Positions 1 through 10,893 of a DNA stretch of 64,000 nucleotides are shown here, in pieces. The stretch is from positions 380,030-444,029 of the forward strand of contig NSJX01000016.1 in NCBI GenBank assembly GCA_002286715.1, in the 5' to 3' direction. The position numbers and the translations under genes were made by a program. Numbering within the stretch: the first letter of the stretch is position 1; each line of letters starts with the position of its first letter. The DNA is from Dentipellis sp. KUC8613. Its lineage: Eukaryota; Basidiomycota; Agaricomycetes; Russulales; Hericiaceae. The notes beneath the pieces are model-generated. The model ran no database searches. It was not told the DNA's origin and saw only the letters and a program-made list of their open reading frames with translations.

Positions 1-1692
1 AATTTTGAAATTGATGTTGATGTTGATATGTACGGTAAGTCTGTGCGGATGATGCTTTGGGATTGGCGAGGGGGGAAGGGAGTAGGAACCAGACGTTGAA
101 AGAGACGAGATCGAGGGAAAATCTATCTTGACAATAAAGTTGAAGGAGTGTGATGGTTGCATAGATGTGTGTACAGGAAACGGAAGGGGGACCAGAGAGG
201 TGTGCCGAGATAAGATATTTACAGATCCGGGCGAGGGCGTCGTCAACAAGGAACAGTCGACGACGCGCTGAGGAACGCAACCGGAGGCAGGCTCTCATGG
301 TCGAAGCAATGCGCATAGGTGAGGGCGATGGAGTAGGGGGTATGCGTATACGCGAGACGATAGAGACAAGAAGGCTGTAGAAAAAAGATTAGCGTATGCG
401 AGCGCAGAACCAGGGATATACTCACAGCAATAACCAGAAACTTACACCCTACGAAAAAAAAAACTGCCCGAACAAAACCGCGTCCGACCATAAGCAGTGA
501 CCGAAGATAAATACCGGAGACGTGCACCAAAAGAAAAGGGCACGTCTCCATCCCGTAGAAAAACACTATGCACAGAAATTGAAGTGAATAACTTGGGAAA
601 ACGGAAGCTGATGGTGGAAGGCGGGATGAACGTATGCGACGTTGTGAAGGGGGAAAAGAGAAGGGATATCGAGTACTTGATACACTGGTAGCAACCACCA
701 CAGATTAACATCTGCGCGGAGCACAAACAGAAATGAAATAGTAATCCAAGCACCGGCAATGGAAAGATGGGTGCAAGGAAAGGATAGATTACGTGAAGGG
801 GAAGACGTAGCACTAATAAGGGTTCAAGATCCAAGAACAAGCGGGGTGCCCGGCCAAACGAGGAAACAATAATCCTGGTCGACAACGGCGAATGCCTGCA
901 ACAGTGACACAGGCGGTCGATCCAAGGAGACATATAAATAAGCAGGCCGATGACCGCAATGACCGATGTAATATATAGACGCGACGACTTGCAAACGTGA
1001 TAGGCGGGAGGATTTATAGTATTTTGCATTTGATGTTGTTCGTTCGTGTCGCTCTTGTGTTACAACCATGGGTGCCTCGCTCTAAATTTGTGGAGAGGGC
1101 CGTGGTGGAAATGCCGATGCGGGTGCGAGAGCATGCGAGTGCCGATGTATGGAAACATTGATAACCGAGATGGAGAAGGAGAGACTGAATAAAAAGAGAG
1201 TCGGGTGGAAGGGGTGATCCCAGAGTCTAGAGGGTCGAAAAGACTGTGAGGCATTGATTTGTGGGATCGCAAGCAGTTCCCATCGACCATCGAGGAATGA
1301 ATATCGATGTCGAACCCGACTGAGCGTGAGGTGTCCTATGCGTGTAACCTTGACCGATGATATAACCGTGTTGCAAATGAGCGTGCGGGGGATCTAGAGG
1401 GTTGAACCGAAAGGGTTGAAGTGATACAATATAACCACAGAAAGCGAGGATAGCCAACGTCGAATGAATAATGATATCGCGAAAATGAAGGTCCCGGCGC
1501 GTTGGCGCCAGGCAACGATATGTACTAGAAAAGGGGATTCTGCGTCGACGCCAGGCCAAGCTGGTGGTGATTTTGGAGACTGAGGCAATTGCGTTCGGAA
1601 AAACCCTGATAGATCTATTGGATGTATGATGAGAAGAACTCGACTTCAGTGAGAGGACAGCTTACCTCTACGCCCATATGGTACGACAACAT
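1..1692. other. Left-edge stretch with no recognisable gene
   Basis: No coding region could be supported here on either strand. The longest open frame is 195 codons on the minus strand (442-1029); its translation is rich in Phe, Leu, Ser and Arg with no family motif, and no good splice signals extend it. Bases 10-31 carry a short TTGATG-type repeat. The right end, up to 1692, is expected to hold the 3' UTR of the minus-strand gene that stops at 1693. Confidence 0.5.
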
Positions 1693-3162
1693 TCAAAACG
1701 ACAACCCAAACGCCGGTGGAGGGAGTTCGTCCGGGCTCGGCGAGTTCTGGAAGTTCGAGCTCGCGAAGAAACCGGGCTGGCCCTCCTTCTTGGCCGACCT
1801 GTTCGACGGAGGGGGCGTGGACACCAAGGAAGGGACACGCTGCCTCTGGGGCAGAAGACCAACGAGAGCCTTGAGCTCGATCGAGGCGTCAGACGAGGAC
1901 GACGAGGAACTGTCTTCGTCCATCGACATGTTGAAGACGCTCTCGCTAGGATACCTTTGGTGGCGGCGCTTCCTGTCTGGGGAGGGCGTCGAGGTCGGCG
2001 AGGGATAAAGGGGATATCCGGAGAAGGTGCTTGAGAGCGGAGCGGTGCGAGGGCCATCGTCGAAGACCAACGACTGTTGCCAGGTCTTCAGCTTCTCACG
2101 GATAGGGGTCGACGGGAGGTCGACGTCATCGTCCTCCGCATCGGTCAGATCATCGCAAATGGGGAAGCCAGTCGGCTTGGGCGACGTCTCCTCCGAACGG
2201 AAGTTGAGGAGAGTAGGACGAGCCGGCATGGACGACTGCACGGGCTGCGAGCGGGAGAGGGGCTTGACAGCCGCTCGCGACTGCTTGCCGCGAGGAACAG
2301 GCACCGCCTTGGATGATGGTGGAGTCGGGGTGCCGGGAACTTCCGGAAGGGTTTGACGACGACGAGCGAGCTTGCCAGAGGGACGAGAAGCAAGCTTGGG
2401 AGTATTTTCAGTCTGCTTCTTGGCGGCAGACTTGTTGGGTGTCGCATCGGAGGCCTCGGGGGAAGAAGCCTCGTTGTCGGAGCCTGAGTTGACTAAGAAT
2501 GGGTCGAAGGGGTTGGCCGAAGCCTTGGGGTGACGCGGGTTGAGAGACTGGGAACGAGAAGATTTAGACTTGGAAGAAGTAGAAACCTCTGCCTGCGAGG
2601 GTATATAGGAGGGGGGAGGAGGAGAGCCTTGATGGTGCTGGTGAGGCTGACGCCGGTTCGCTCGGACGGAGGAATGCGATGTGCTCCTGGAGGCATTGTG
2701 AAAGAGATAGCGGATGAAAAACTGGCGGAAAGATGGATAAGGGTGGTGGATGGGATCTTACCTTGGGGCAGCCTTGTCTTTGGTCGTAGGCATGACATGT
2801 TGGCGTCCTCGGGGGGCCTTGTCCGCTGTTGCGCTGGCAGCCTGGGCCTTGGGGGATGTGGCGAGGCCGTCCTTGGGGCCCGACGGCTTCCTGCTGGCGG
2901 GGGCAGGCTGCGCCTTAGCAGGGACAGGCTGGGGGGAACGATGATCGTTGCCTCCAACCTTGCCCTTCTGAGCTGAGCGAGAGGAACGCTGCTGAGGCTG
3001 ATATTGCTGGGGCCGCTGTGCGGTAGGATGCTGAGGCTTGGAGAGACTGAGGAGTCCAGGGGTGCGAGTGGACTGAACGAGGACAGCGGGGGGCGCTGAC
3101 GGGTGCCTGCGATGAGCTGTTGGGGACGATAGGAGGTGGATCGGTTTCTGGACCATGATCAT
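1693..3162 (-). CDS. Pro/Ser-rich protein with C-terminal Edc1/PNRC-type decapping-activator motif
   Basis: Two exons: 3162..2762 and 2686..1693, joined across a 75-nt intron (donor GTAAGATC, acceptor CTCCAG, phase 2), giving about 464 residues. The start is the first ATG of MIMVQKP. Most of the protein is low-complexity: Pro/Gln-rich first, then Ser/Lys-rich, then an acidic patch with DLTDAEDDDVDLPSTP and a serine run near residue 400. The last 30 residues contain FASSNFQNSPSPDELPPPAF, which fits the pattern YAGxxFxxSPxPxxLPxPxF of the PNRC/Edc1 family. In that family (established) the short motif binds the EVH1 domain of Dcp1 and stimulates Dcp2 decapping. No other domain is visible. The inferred role is as an mRNA decapping co-activator, resting on this one linear motif; the aromatic of YAG is Phe here and the Gly is Ser. 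Otherwise it is an uncharacterised disordered protein. Confidence 0.6.
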
Positions 3163-4176
3163 GGCGATGGCGGGGGGGAGTAGAGGATGAAATTGTGAGA
3201 GTCGACGGAGAGGAAAGGGTCGACGAGCGAGTGCTGGCGGGAGAGATGGCGGGATGAGGCAAGCAAAGGGGCAAAAAGTGGGCAGACGCGGCATGCGGGG
3301 GCGCCGGTTTTGTATCATCCACACGCCTCTCGCAAGGTTTCCGCTGTGGCGTCCTTTCACACTCCGACTTTTCCATTCCGCGCACTGCCACTCTTCTTGC
3401 GCCCGGTGGGAATCACCAAGCCCACAGGGGCCCCTGCCGTCCAACTGACCTTCCACGAGGCTGTCTTTGACGCCCTACATCTCCACAATGAGCCTTATCA
3501 GAACCCGTTGGTCTTCGAGACGGCCATGGCTATAGCCTCCACCGGCCAAGTCGCCCGTCCGCTACCTGCGAGGGCCTTCAGACGCAGTAGCAGGCCGTCA
3601 TTGTTCTACGTAGCCCTCGGGCATGACAACAGAACGTGCTGCTATTGTGCTCCCTAGACAGACGGACTGGGTCAGACCTGTCACAAAACCAGACTCACCA
3701 GACGCCAGTGCCATTTAGAACTCAATTACGAGAGATCCGGGCACGTCCATAGGTCCCGGCTAAATCCGACCCATCGGCCGCGCGAGAACGATCTAGAGTT
3801 TGCTCGCAGGTTAGCGCACACGACTGGCACCATGTCCCAAACCCGTTGGTGCGTTGCATACGCACCGTCAGAGGGCGGATACAAGTCGAGAGGAAGAGAG
3901 TGTAGCAAAGCCACCCGTGTTGAAATGACGGAGTTTGATATTTTCTCTTTTTGTGGCCGCGCCAAAACCCAGTACCGTACGACCGCTATTGTTCTCAAAA
4001 CACGTGTTCCTCTCACAGAATCCCACGTTCAACAACACCACGAAGAGAATGGGAATTAGAGCGAATTGTTGACAATGTTCTACTAGTATGTGTAGACAAC
4101 AACCCCAGAATACGAATATCTACGAGCGCGCCAGATCCGCCTCGGCTTGTTGCGTCGCGCGGCAATCGCCTGCCTC
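3163..4176. other. Intergenic: promoter of the Edc1-like gene and 3' flank of KGD2
   Basis: No gene is supported. A 115-codon plus-strand frame (3310-3657) lacks any family signature and overlaps the presumed promoter of the gene starting at 3162. A palindromic AACACGTGTT, containing a CACGTG E-box, lies near 4000, within the 3' flank of KGD2. Confidence 0.5.
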
Positions 4177-6228
4177 TCACGCGAGAAGCATCTTGCGCGG
4201 ATCTTCGATGTACTCTTTCACTCTCACTGTTCACACAGCACAAAACAACAAGGCGATAACGATCATCCGTTAGCGAACATAAAGCAGCCGCACCGAAACA
4301 AGGCACCCACCGAGGAAAGTGACAGCCTCCCGGCCGTCGAGCAGGCGGTGGTCGTACGTAAGGGCGACCACCATGATGGGGCGAATCACGATCTGCCCGT
4401 CCACAACCACCGGTCGCTCCTTGATAGAGTGCATGCCTGATGTGAAGAGTGAAAAAGTATGATTGATGGTCAGTAAACCAATGTCGTCACAAATATGGGG
4501 AATTGGAAATGTATGCGCATCCCCGAAGAGCATCTCCGTGTATAAATCAGAAAAGGAAGAGAACGTACCGAGGACAGCAGCCTGGGGAAGGTTAATGATG
4601 GGCGTTCCGTATAGCGAACCAAAGACACCGCCGTTGGAACTGCAGGAACATAGCCGTCAGTACCGCAAAACACAATCGCTGACTCGACGATAAGGAGAGG
4701 GGTTGCACGCACATGGTGAATGAGCCGCCGGCCATGTCCTCCAACGTCAGCTTGCCATCCCGCGCCTGCATGTTCCGTTAGCGATTCGATCGTGATCACT
4801 CGCGGACAACAGGCTACTGCACCTTCTTGCCCAACGCCGCAATCTCGCGCTCGATATCGACAAAGTTCATGGTTTCCGCGTTTCTCACCACAGGAGTAAC
4901 CAGACCCTTGGGAGTCGCTACGGCCACGCTGAGATCAACGTAGTCCCTGTAGACGATCTCGTCACCCTGTTATCAAATCACATAGACAATAGTAACAAGG
5001 TAAGCATGTGTATCAGAAGGAAGATCGGAGTTAGCGTGTCACGGACCTCGATGGACGCGTTTGCAGAGGGGATCTCCTGCAGGGCCAGGCATGAGGCCTT
5101 GGCGAAGGCACTCATGAAGCCGAGCTTGACTTCATGCTCCTTGAGCACCTGTTCCTTGTACTTCTTGCGCATCTCCATGAGCGACGACATGTCGATCTCG
5201 TTGAACGTCGTCAATGACGCAGCAGCGTTCTGTGACTCCTTCAAGCGCTCCGCAATGCGCAGGCGCATGCGGTTCATCTTGACCTACGCACATGAACGCG
5301 ATTAAACTCCAAGTACACCTTATGGGGAAAGCACACGTACTCGAGTCTCGTTGCGGCTTCCAGGGACGGCGGGTCGAGGGGCAGGCTTGTCCTGCTTGGG
5401 CGCCTTCTTCTCCTCCTTCGCAGGTTTCGAAGGCTCCTTCTTGCTCTCGGCAGGTGCGGCGGCCGGGCTGGGCGGAGGGGGGACGCTCTTGTCCTGCTGC
5501 TGATCTTTGGGCTCAGTAACATCCTTCTTCTCGGTCTCTTTCGGCAGGTCCTTGGGCTCCTCAGATGAGGGCGCGGGGGCTACCGATCGAATCAGACTTC
5601 CACTATCCCCGTAAAAATGGTGAGAAACGCACCCTCGCCAGCAGCACCGGGCTCGAAGCGGAAAAGATCCTGGCCAACAGTCACAGTGTCCTCTTCGTTC
5701 GCGAGAAGCTCCGTGATCTTGCCGGCAGCAGGAGCGTTCACAGAAACATCAATCTACAGCAAATCCACCTGCACTAAGTCTGTGCTTCTTTTCTTCAAGT
5801 ATAATGGAAACGCACTTTGTCGGTCTCGATGGTCGCGACCTCCTCGTCGGCCTCGACGGCATCGCCGACCTTCTTCGACCAAGTCTTGAGGGTGCCCTCC
5901 GAGATGGACTCAGCCATCTGGGGGACCTTGACAGTCTCGGCTGCAGACGGGAGAAGGTTAGAAGTCGCGCTCCGATCGCTACACGGGCCGTCGCGACGCA
6001 CCCTTCAGCAAGTTGGTAGTGTGGAATTTTGCGGCTCTCGCGTACGGGCTCGCGACCTCCCTGTGCACACGATTTCGAGGTCTCCATTAGTTTGTTTTTT
6101 TATAAACGAATTATACACGCGACGCTCAGCACGCACCAGCCGCGAGAAAGAGCAACGGCACCGGCAGGGCTGCCCCGGGCAAGCGCTGCGCGGCCGCGGG
6201 CGATGGCGATGACGCGTTTCGACAGCAT
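4177..6228 (-). CDS. KGD2: Dihydrolipoyllysine succinyltransferase, E2 of 2-oxoglutarate dehydrogenase
   Basis: E2 core of the mitochondrial 2-oxoglutarate dehydrogenase complex, transferring succinyl groups from lipoamide to CoA in the TCA cycle. I trace about ten exons; the first four are 6228..6137, 6060..6002, 5940..5816 and 5753..5633, and together they keep one open frame. The product is about 440 residues. Order: Arg/Ala-rich mitochondrial presequence ending near KFHTTNLLK; a lipoyl domain beginning [15 protein letters not shown] with the lipoylation site in IETDK followed by IDVSVNAP; a Lys/Pro/Glu-rich linker; no clear E1/E3-binding domain, as usual for fungal KGD2; then the catalytic domain from [15 protein letters not shown], with [19 protein letters not shown] and the active-site DHRLLDG. 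The last exon encodes [16 protein letters not shown]. The intron inside the lipoyl domain falls directly after the lipoyl-lysine codon. Confidence 0.95.
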
Positions 6229-6687
6229 GGCACTACGACTACGGCTGAAGGAGCGGGTGGGGAGAGGATAAGGAGGATGGCGGTGATGTCGCTGGCAAGG
6301 AGCAGTATACTATTTGTAGCGCTTTGCGCCCTATGACGACGGCGCGGGTCGGCCAACCAACGCATCCACTTTGGCCCTTCCGTTCGGCGCCGTCCAAGGA
6401 GCTCCATCTCCCGACCTTTTGCCCGCGGCTGCCACTGCCCAACCACGGCCGTCCCTTCGACGCCCTTCACAGGCTCGCCTCTCTCCGTCCTCTTATACAC
6501 GAAAGTTAAATGAGCCGCATGTAGACCATTATAGCGATGTCGTCAAGGATGCCGTACGTGTAACGTCGTAATAGTAGCGAAGAGTGTACAAAACGGAAAA
6601 GTAGATGTGCGTAGGATAGAATGAAAAAGCATATCGACCAAGCGAGAAGCTGACTAGCGCTAGTATGAGTGTACTGTGTGCTGTGCA
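6229..6687. other. Intergenic: KGD2 promoter and 3' flank of the next gene
   Basis: About 460 bases between two minus-strand genes. I see no coding potential or RNA gene; it should hold the KGD2 promoter on the left and the 3' UTR of the secreted-protein gene on the right. Confidence 0.5.
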
Positions 6688-7465
6688 TCAGGGGTAACTT
6701 AGAATGAACTCCTTCATGGTGTCTTCCCAGCTGCATTCGGGCAGTCCGTCAGGACTGTCCGCCGCCCGGCCGCCACAAGCCTTCTGAAGAAGCGTCGGAA
6801 TCTGCTTCATGATGTCCCGAAGGCCTCTCTTCACGTCTTCCTCGCGTTTCTTGACGTACTCATCCCGCCCAGCGTCCACCCCAGACCGCATGTACCTGCG
6901 CACCATGCGCGCGGGCCCGCTTGCCGCTCGAACGACCGCATCTTCTGTCTGTTGGTACGCGTCTGAGCCGGGTGAACCATGCGTTTCCAGGATTTCTCTC
7001 GTCTCGTTGAACGCGATAAAGCGAAGGGTGGAGTAGAAGTGAACCAGCGAGCCGGGGGTACCACAGACGATCGGGCAGTCGGGGTTGGGACAACCCGCCG
7101 GTTCGTTCCCGTTCTTGTCCAGACACTTTCCGTGGAAGAAGGAAGGGAAGATAGCGGTCTCCATACTGTCGTAAGAAGTGTTGTCGTAGGCGTTTATGAT
7201 TGGCTGCAGGTACTTCATCGCGTCGCCGGAGTGCTGAGGAACGAGCCTCTGCCCGACCTGTTGCGCCTTCCGAATTGTAAGCAGCTGACCAAAATAGAGC
7301 AACGCGCAAGATACTCACTATCTGCTGCATCACCGTTTGGACAGGACGACTGTAGTTCCCGTTGAATGCTTTTGTGATCCCAACAATGCATTCTCCCTCA
7401 CATGCGGACACGGTGGCCGGCACCGCTAGCAGAAAGAACGACAAGATCAGTGAAAGGGAAAACAT
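6688..7465 (-). CDS. Secreted cysteine-containing protein of unknown function
   Basis: Two exons, 7465..7319 and 7257..6688, encode 238 residues; the 61-nt intron (GTGAGT...CAACAG) is phase 0. A nearer AG (CAG at about 7285) would make a 34-nt intron, too short for this genome. Residues 1-21 are a clear signal peptide (MFSLSLILSFFLLAVPATVSA), which is why I start here rather than at the upstream in-frame ATG. The mature protein has paired cysteines near the N-terminus (ACEGEC), a cysteine cluster GKCLDKNGNEPAGCPNPDCP followed by VCGTPGSLVHF, N-glycosylation sequons (NYS, NTS, NET), a helical basic segment and a final conserved-looking ECSWEDTMKEFILSYP. I recall similar anonymous secreted proteins in Agaricomycetes but no defined function. 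It is probably extracellular; nothing visible indicates an enzyme class. Confidence 0.85.
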
Positions 7466-7668
7466 TGAGAGATGCGGAGTGGGAGACGGAAGGATGCAGG
7501 CGGCGATTTCAACATCGATAGCCATATGCCGTTCATGCATGCCAAACAAACATGGCAATACGTCGCGTGCACGTGGGTTGACGGGGACGAATTGCGGGGA
7601 CTGGAATAGTTAAGGCAATAATGTAACGTGTACAACAAAATAGCATACAGCTGCGGGTATGATGTGAC

Positions 7669-8587
7669 CTAGTCCAAGTCATAACCTAGATGCAGAGTCA
7701 GTAAGGGGTCTGAAGACAGCTGCAGGATGACGGTACCTCCTTCATCTCCACCCCCACCACCCCCTAGATCATCCATATCATCACCTTCACCATTATCGAA
7801 GTAGTTCTCGGCGTAGTCGTTGTCGTACTCTTCATCGACATCGTAGTCTTCGTCCGCCGCTTGAGATCCTGCGTCTGACCGCTCCTCGTCGGTTTTCTCC
7901 TACAAGGAGATGGTCCATTAGATGCATATTGACCAAGTCTATAAAGGGGACGCACCTGGTCGTCAACATCATCACCAAGGTCATCCAGATTGACCTGCTT
8001 GGAGGACTTTTTCTCCGCTAAATTGTTGTCTCGTAAGATAGCTCCGGGATCAAAAGTCCTTGAACGTACATGTTCGCTTTCGTTTAGGGTTGAAGTAGCC
8101 CTCGAGCAAATCCGGTGGGAAGAACGCTGCGTGCAGGTCTTTACGCTTTAGCACGGGTCGCGCAGCCGCAGAAGGACGATACTTGTCCGAGTATCGCTCG
8201 AGCTCTGGGCTCGCAGTTCAGCACACATCACGGACGAGAGTGAAGGGAGATAAGCACCTGTCGATTTTTTAGGTTCAGTGATGTAGAACGCAGACTTGCG
8301 GAGACGGTCGGCAAACCCGATCTGCAGCTCACATATTCGCTTTTCGTCTTCTGAATATTCCGTGAGGACGGGGAGAGATTCCATGGCCTACAGAGCCATA
8401 CTCAGATGATCATGAGACAGTATGATTGACTTCTCTAACGCACAGGATAGAGGGCGCTCTGTTCCCTGGACATTCCTTGAATGTCAGCGAAAGTTAGACC
8501 CATGGGCGGTAGATTTCCAGCGCCAAAACCTCCTCTTCCACCGCCTCCAAAACCACCACGGCCTCCACCGCGACCGCCCCTCGACAT
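7669..8587 (-). CDS. RPC31: DNA-directed RNA polymerase III subunit Rpc31/RPC7 family
   Basis: Specific subunit of RNA polymerase III, part of the Rpc82/Rpc34/Rpc31 heterotrimer used for initiation at tRNA, 5S and U6 genes. The start ATG at 8587 opens a Gly/Arg-rich segment (MSRGGRGGGRGGF), then LPPMGLTFADIQGMSREQSALYP, the usual N-terminal signature. Exons continue through MESLPVLTEYSEDEKRICELQ, FADRLRKSAFYI, the conserved ERYSDKYRPS, FFPPDLLEGYFNPKRKRT, and an acidic tail with DYDVDEEYDNDYAENYFDNGEGDD, all typical of Rpc31. About 220 residues. A final 51-nt intron (GTACCG...CTAG, about 7678-7730) would give an end DEGGYDLD; because 51 is a multiple of three and has no stop, retention adds 17 residues without frameshift. 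It is divergent from YRA1 with only 245 bases between starts, so they probably share a promoter region. Confidence 0.88.
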
Positions 8588-8832
8588 TTTGAAGGAAGAA
8601 GAAGTATAAAAGGAGAGAGGATGAGGGGAGAGAGGATAAGTGCAGAGCGTATGAGATTACGAGGACAGGTTCTAACTCCGCCAGAGCAATAAAAGGTCGC
8701 GACGCGTGCTCCTCGCACCGCCCAGATCTTCCTTTCGCCCATCACCCACCCTCTTCCGCCAACGTCGACGGTCTCCTTTCGAGCTTCAGCAGGCTCTCCA
8801 CAACCTCCAGTCTTCACGAAATAATCACAGAA

Positions 8833-10494
8833 ATGGACAAGTCCCTTGACGACGTTCGTTATAGCCCCTTTTTGTCGCGCCACGACACTCTATTTACCGT
8901 CTGTTCAACACGCAGATTATCGCCACCAACCGCCCCAAGGGCATTCGTCGCACTTCCAACCGCAAGACCGCAAGGCAGCAGGTCCTTGGAAACCCCGGAA
9001 CCAGCCCAACCGCCCGTGCGCGCTTGGCTGCCAACGCCGCGACTCTCGTCAACTCCACAAAGGCCGCCACCGTTGCCCCTCAACCTGCCGACAAGATCAT
9101 TGTTTCCAACCTCCCGTTGGACGTTAATGAAGTCCAGGTCAAGGTTTGTGGAGACGATATTAGCTAAAAACCTGGACTTGTGCTAAATTTACCTTGTCAT
9201 CAGGAACTCTTCCACACCACCGTCGGTCCCCTTCGCGACGTAACCCTTCACTACGACTCCGCCGGCCGTTCCAAGGGTGTCGCTTCCGTCCACTTCCAGA
9301 GGAAAGGAGATGGTACCAAGGCGTACCAGCAGTACAACAACCGGCTCATCGATGGGAGTTAGTATCGGCTACTTTCACCTCTTTTCAATATTCCTCTTCT
9401 AGCTTCGTTGCTTTACCGCGGTCGGTTGCTCGCCACCCGAGCATGGGGTCAGGGGGACACGTTGCTTTCTACCTGGACGGAACCCGATATCGCTTGCCGC
9501 CTCCTCACTCCCCTCCTGAGGACACTTCCCTCAGCACGGCGAGTCTTCGGGGCTCACGCTAGCTCGCTGCTCCCTCCTTCGTTCTTGCCACGACCCTTCC
9601 GTGGCAGAACAGGGCGCGACGCAATCCGTGCTATACCGTTTCCCACACGACACCCTCGTGCACAGGTCTGATCAACCTTGCGCCTTGTGGTTGTCTTCGG
9701 ACGACAGGTACAAATCCTTCAGGATACCTGCCCTTCGGTGGTCGAGTCGAGTATGGTCTTGGAGTCGAGGGATGGGGGAGTAATGGTTCGTGGTATGGAG
9801 AGAGGTATCGAGTTTTCGGGACGTGGGGACAGTCGGCTGTCTGATCTTCTTTCAAGAAGTCATTCAAGCTCAGAACGGCAAGTTCGACTGGCAAGACGAA
9901 ATGTTCGAAATGACTTTACCCAGGATAGAAAGCAGCTGTGGATCAATGCTTCAGCGCTGGACCCGGTTTTCGCAACTTTTGCCCCGTTTCGTCTTTCTGT
10001 TTTGCCTCATCGCCCTGATCTGAACGCTCAACTGACGAATGATCTGATTCTCTCGCCTACTTCCGTCACCGCCGCCATTCAACAACAGAGCGCCCTATGA
10101 AGATCGAAGTCGTTGTCGACCCCTCCCGCCTTACTGCTCCTGCCCCCTCGCTTGCGTCTCGAGTTGCTCCTGCAGCAAATGCCGTCGCTCCCGTTAGTGG
10201 CACCCAACCTGCCAGGTCTGTAGGCTCGCCGCAAAGGATCGTTGCTTGATATTTACGATCCCTCTTCTTTGATACAGGCGTGGTGGAGCTGCTAGAGGTC
10301 GTGGTGGCTCGAGACGCGGCCGCGGCCGCGGTGGGAACGAGCGACCCTCCAAGAGCGTTGCTGACCTCGATGCGGAGATGGAGGTTTGTTACCTCCATTT
10401 CATTCGCTGTATCGTTACTGACCAATCTGTGATATAGGATTATACCGCTAGCAGCGCTCCCGCGGCTGCCCCCGCTGCTGCCCCTGCGGCTTGA
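8833..10494 (+). CDS. YRA1: mRNA export adaptor Yra1/ALYREF (RRM protein) with a 731-nt intron
   Basis: Adaptor of the TREX complex that binds spliced mRNA and hands it to the Mex67/NXF1 export receptor in the nucleus. Six exons: 8833-8853, 8916-9143, 9204-9357, 10089-10215, 10278-10383, 10438-10494; they total 693 nt, 230 residues, with every phase consistent. N-terminal UBM-type motif MDKSLDDIIATNRPK, an Arg-rich region, one RRM (about residues 79-155; RNP2-like IIVSNLPLDV, RNP1-like KGVASVHF), an RGG-rich stretch (RRGGAARGRGG), and the C-terminal box SVADLDAEMEDY. The intron between exons 3 and 4 (9358-10088) splits the RRM right after the LIDG codons; the join LIDG-KRPMKIEVVV is continuous RRM sequence, so no exon is missing. 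All other introns here are 54-63 nt. Confidence 0.93.
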
Positions 10495-10893
10495 TTTTCT
10501 TCTCCATCGTTGCGCAGGTTTTGTACATTGTGTATTACCTTAGTATCCCCACTTCAGTCGTCGTCTCTCCCCTTTGCTACGTCTCTACGACCTTACTTAG
10601 TCTGCGTCTTTGGATGTGTCGTTTTGAAAAACTAGTGGTTGTGGTGTCTCGCCGTTCTAATGTCATAGTGTCTCGTTTGAGATTGGTTGTTTTCTACTAC
10701 GATCATCAGTCTGCTATATGTTCTGAGTGCCCGCCAGAGCAGTCGCAAATGTGGGGATGGTCGAGACTCACTCGTCACTGTCATTTTTGTGCATTATTAT
10801 TTGTCAATTTGTGCAGATGACATTATTGTTGCGCGGAGCGCTCGCGAGTACGCTCAGCTTCCTCCGTCCGTCATCGATCTCCTCAGTCGCACC
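10495..10893. other. Intergenic between YRA1 and RAM2
   Basis: About 400 bases, pyrimidine-rich, expected to contain the YRA1 3' UTR and the promoter of the following gene. Short frames are present but none shows a family signature. Confidence 0.5.

Noticed and set aside
442..1029. 195-codon minus-strand ORF at the left edge
   Set aside because: Composition is erratic, with no motif, no supporting splice signals and overlapping frames on both strands.
7285..7319. Shorter 34-nt intron in the secreted-protein gene
   Set aside because: In frame, but below the minimum intron length seen elsewhere in the window; the 61-nt alternative has a proper CAACAG acceptor.
9408..10100. Several plus-strand ORFs (60-140 codons) inside the long YRA1 intron
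   Set aside because: They cannot be joined to the RRM in frame, and the RRM is continuous across the intron without them.
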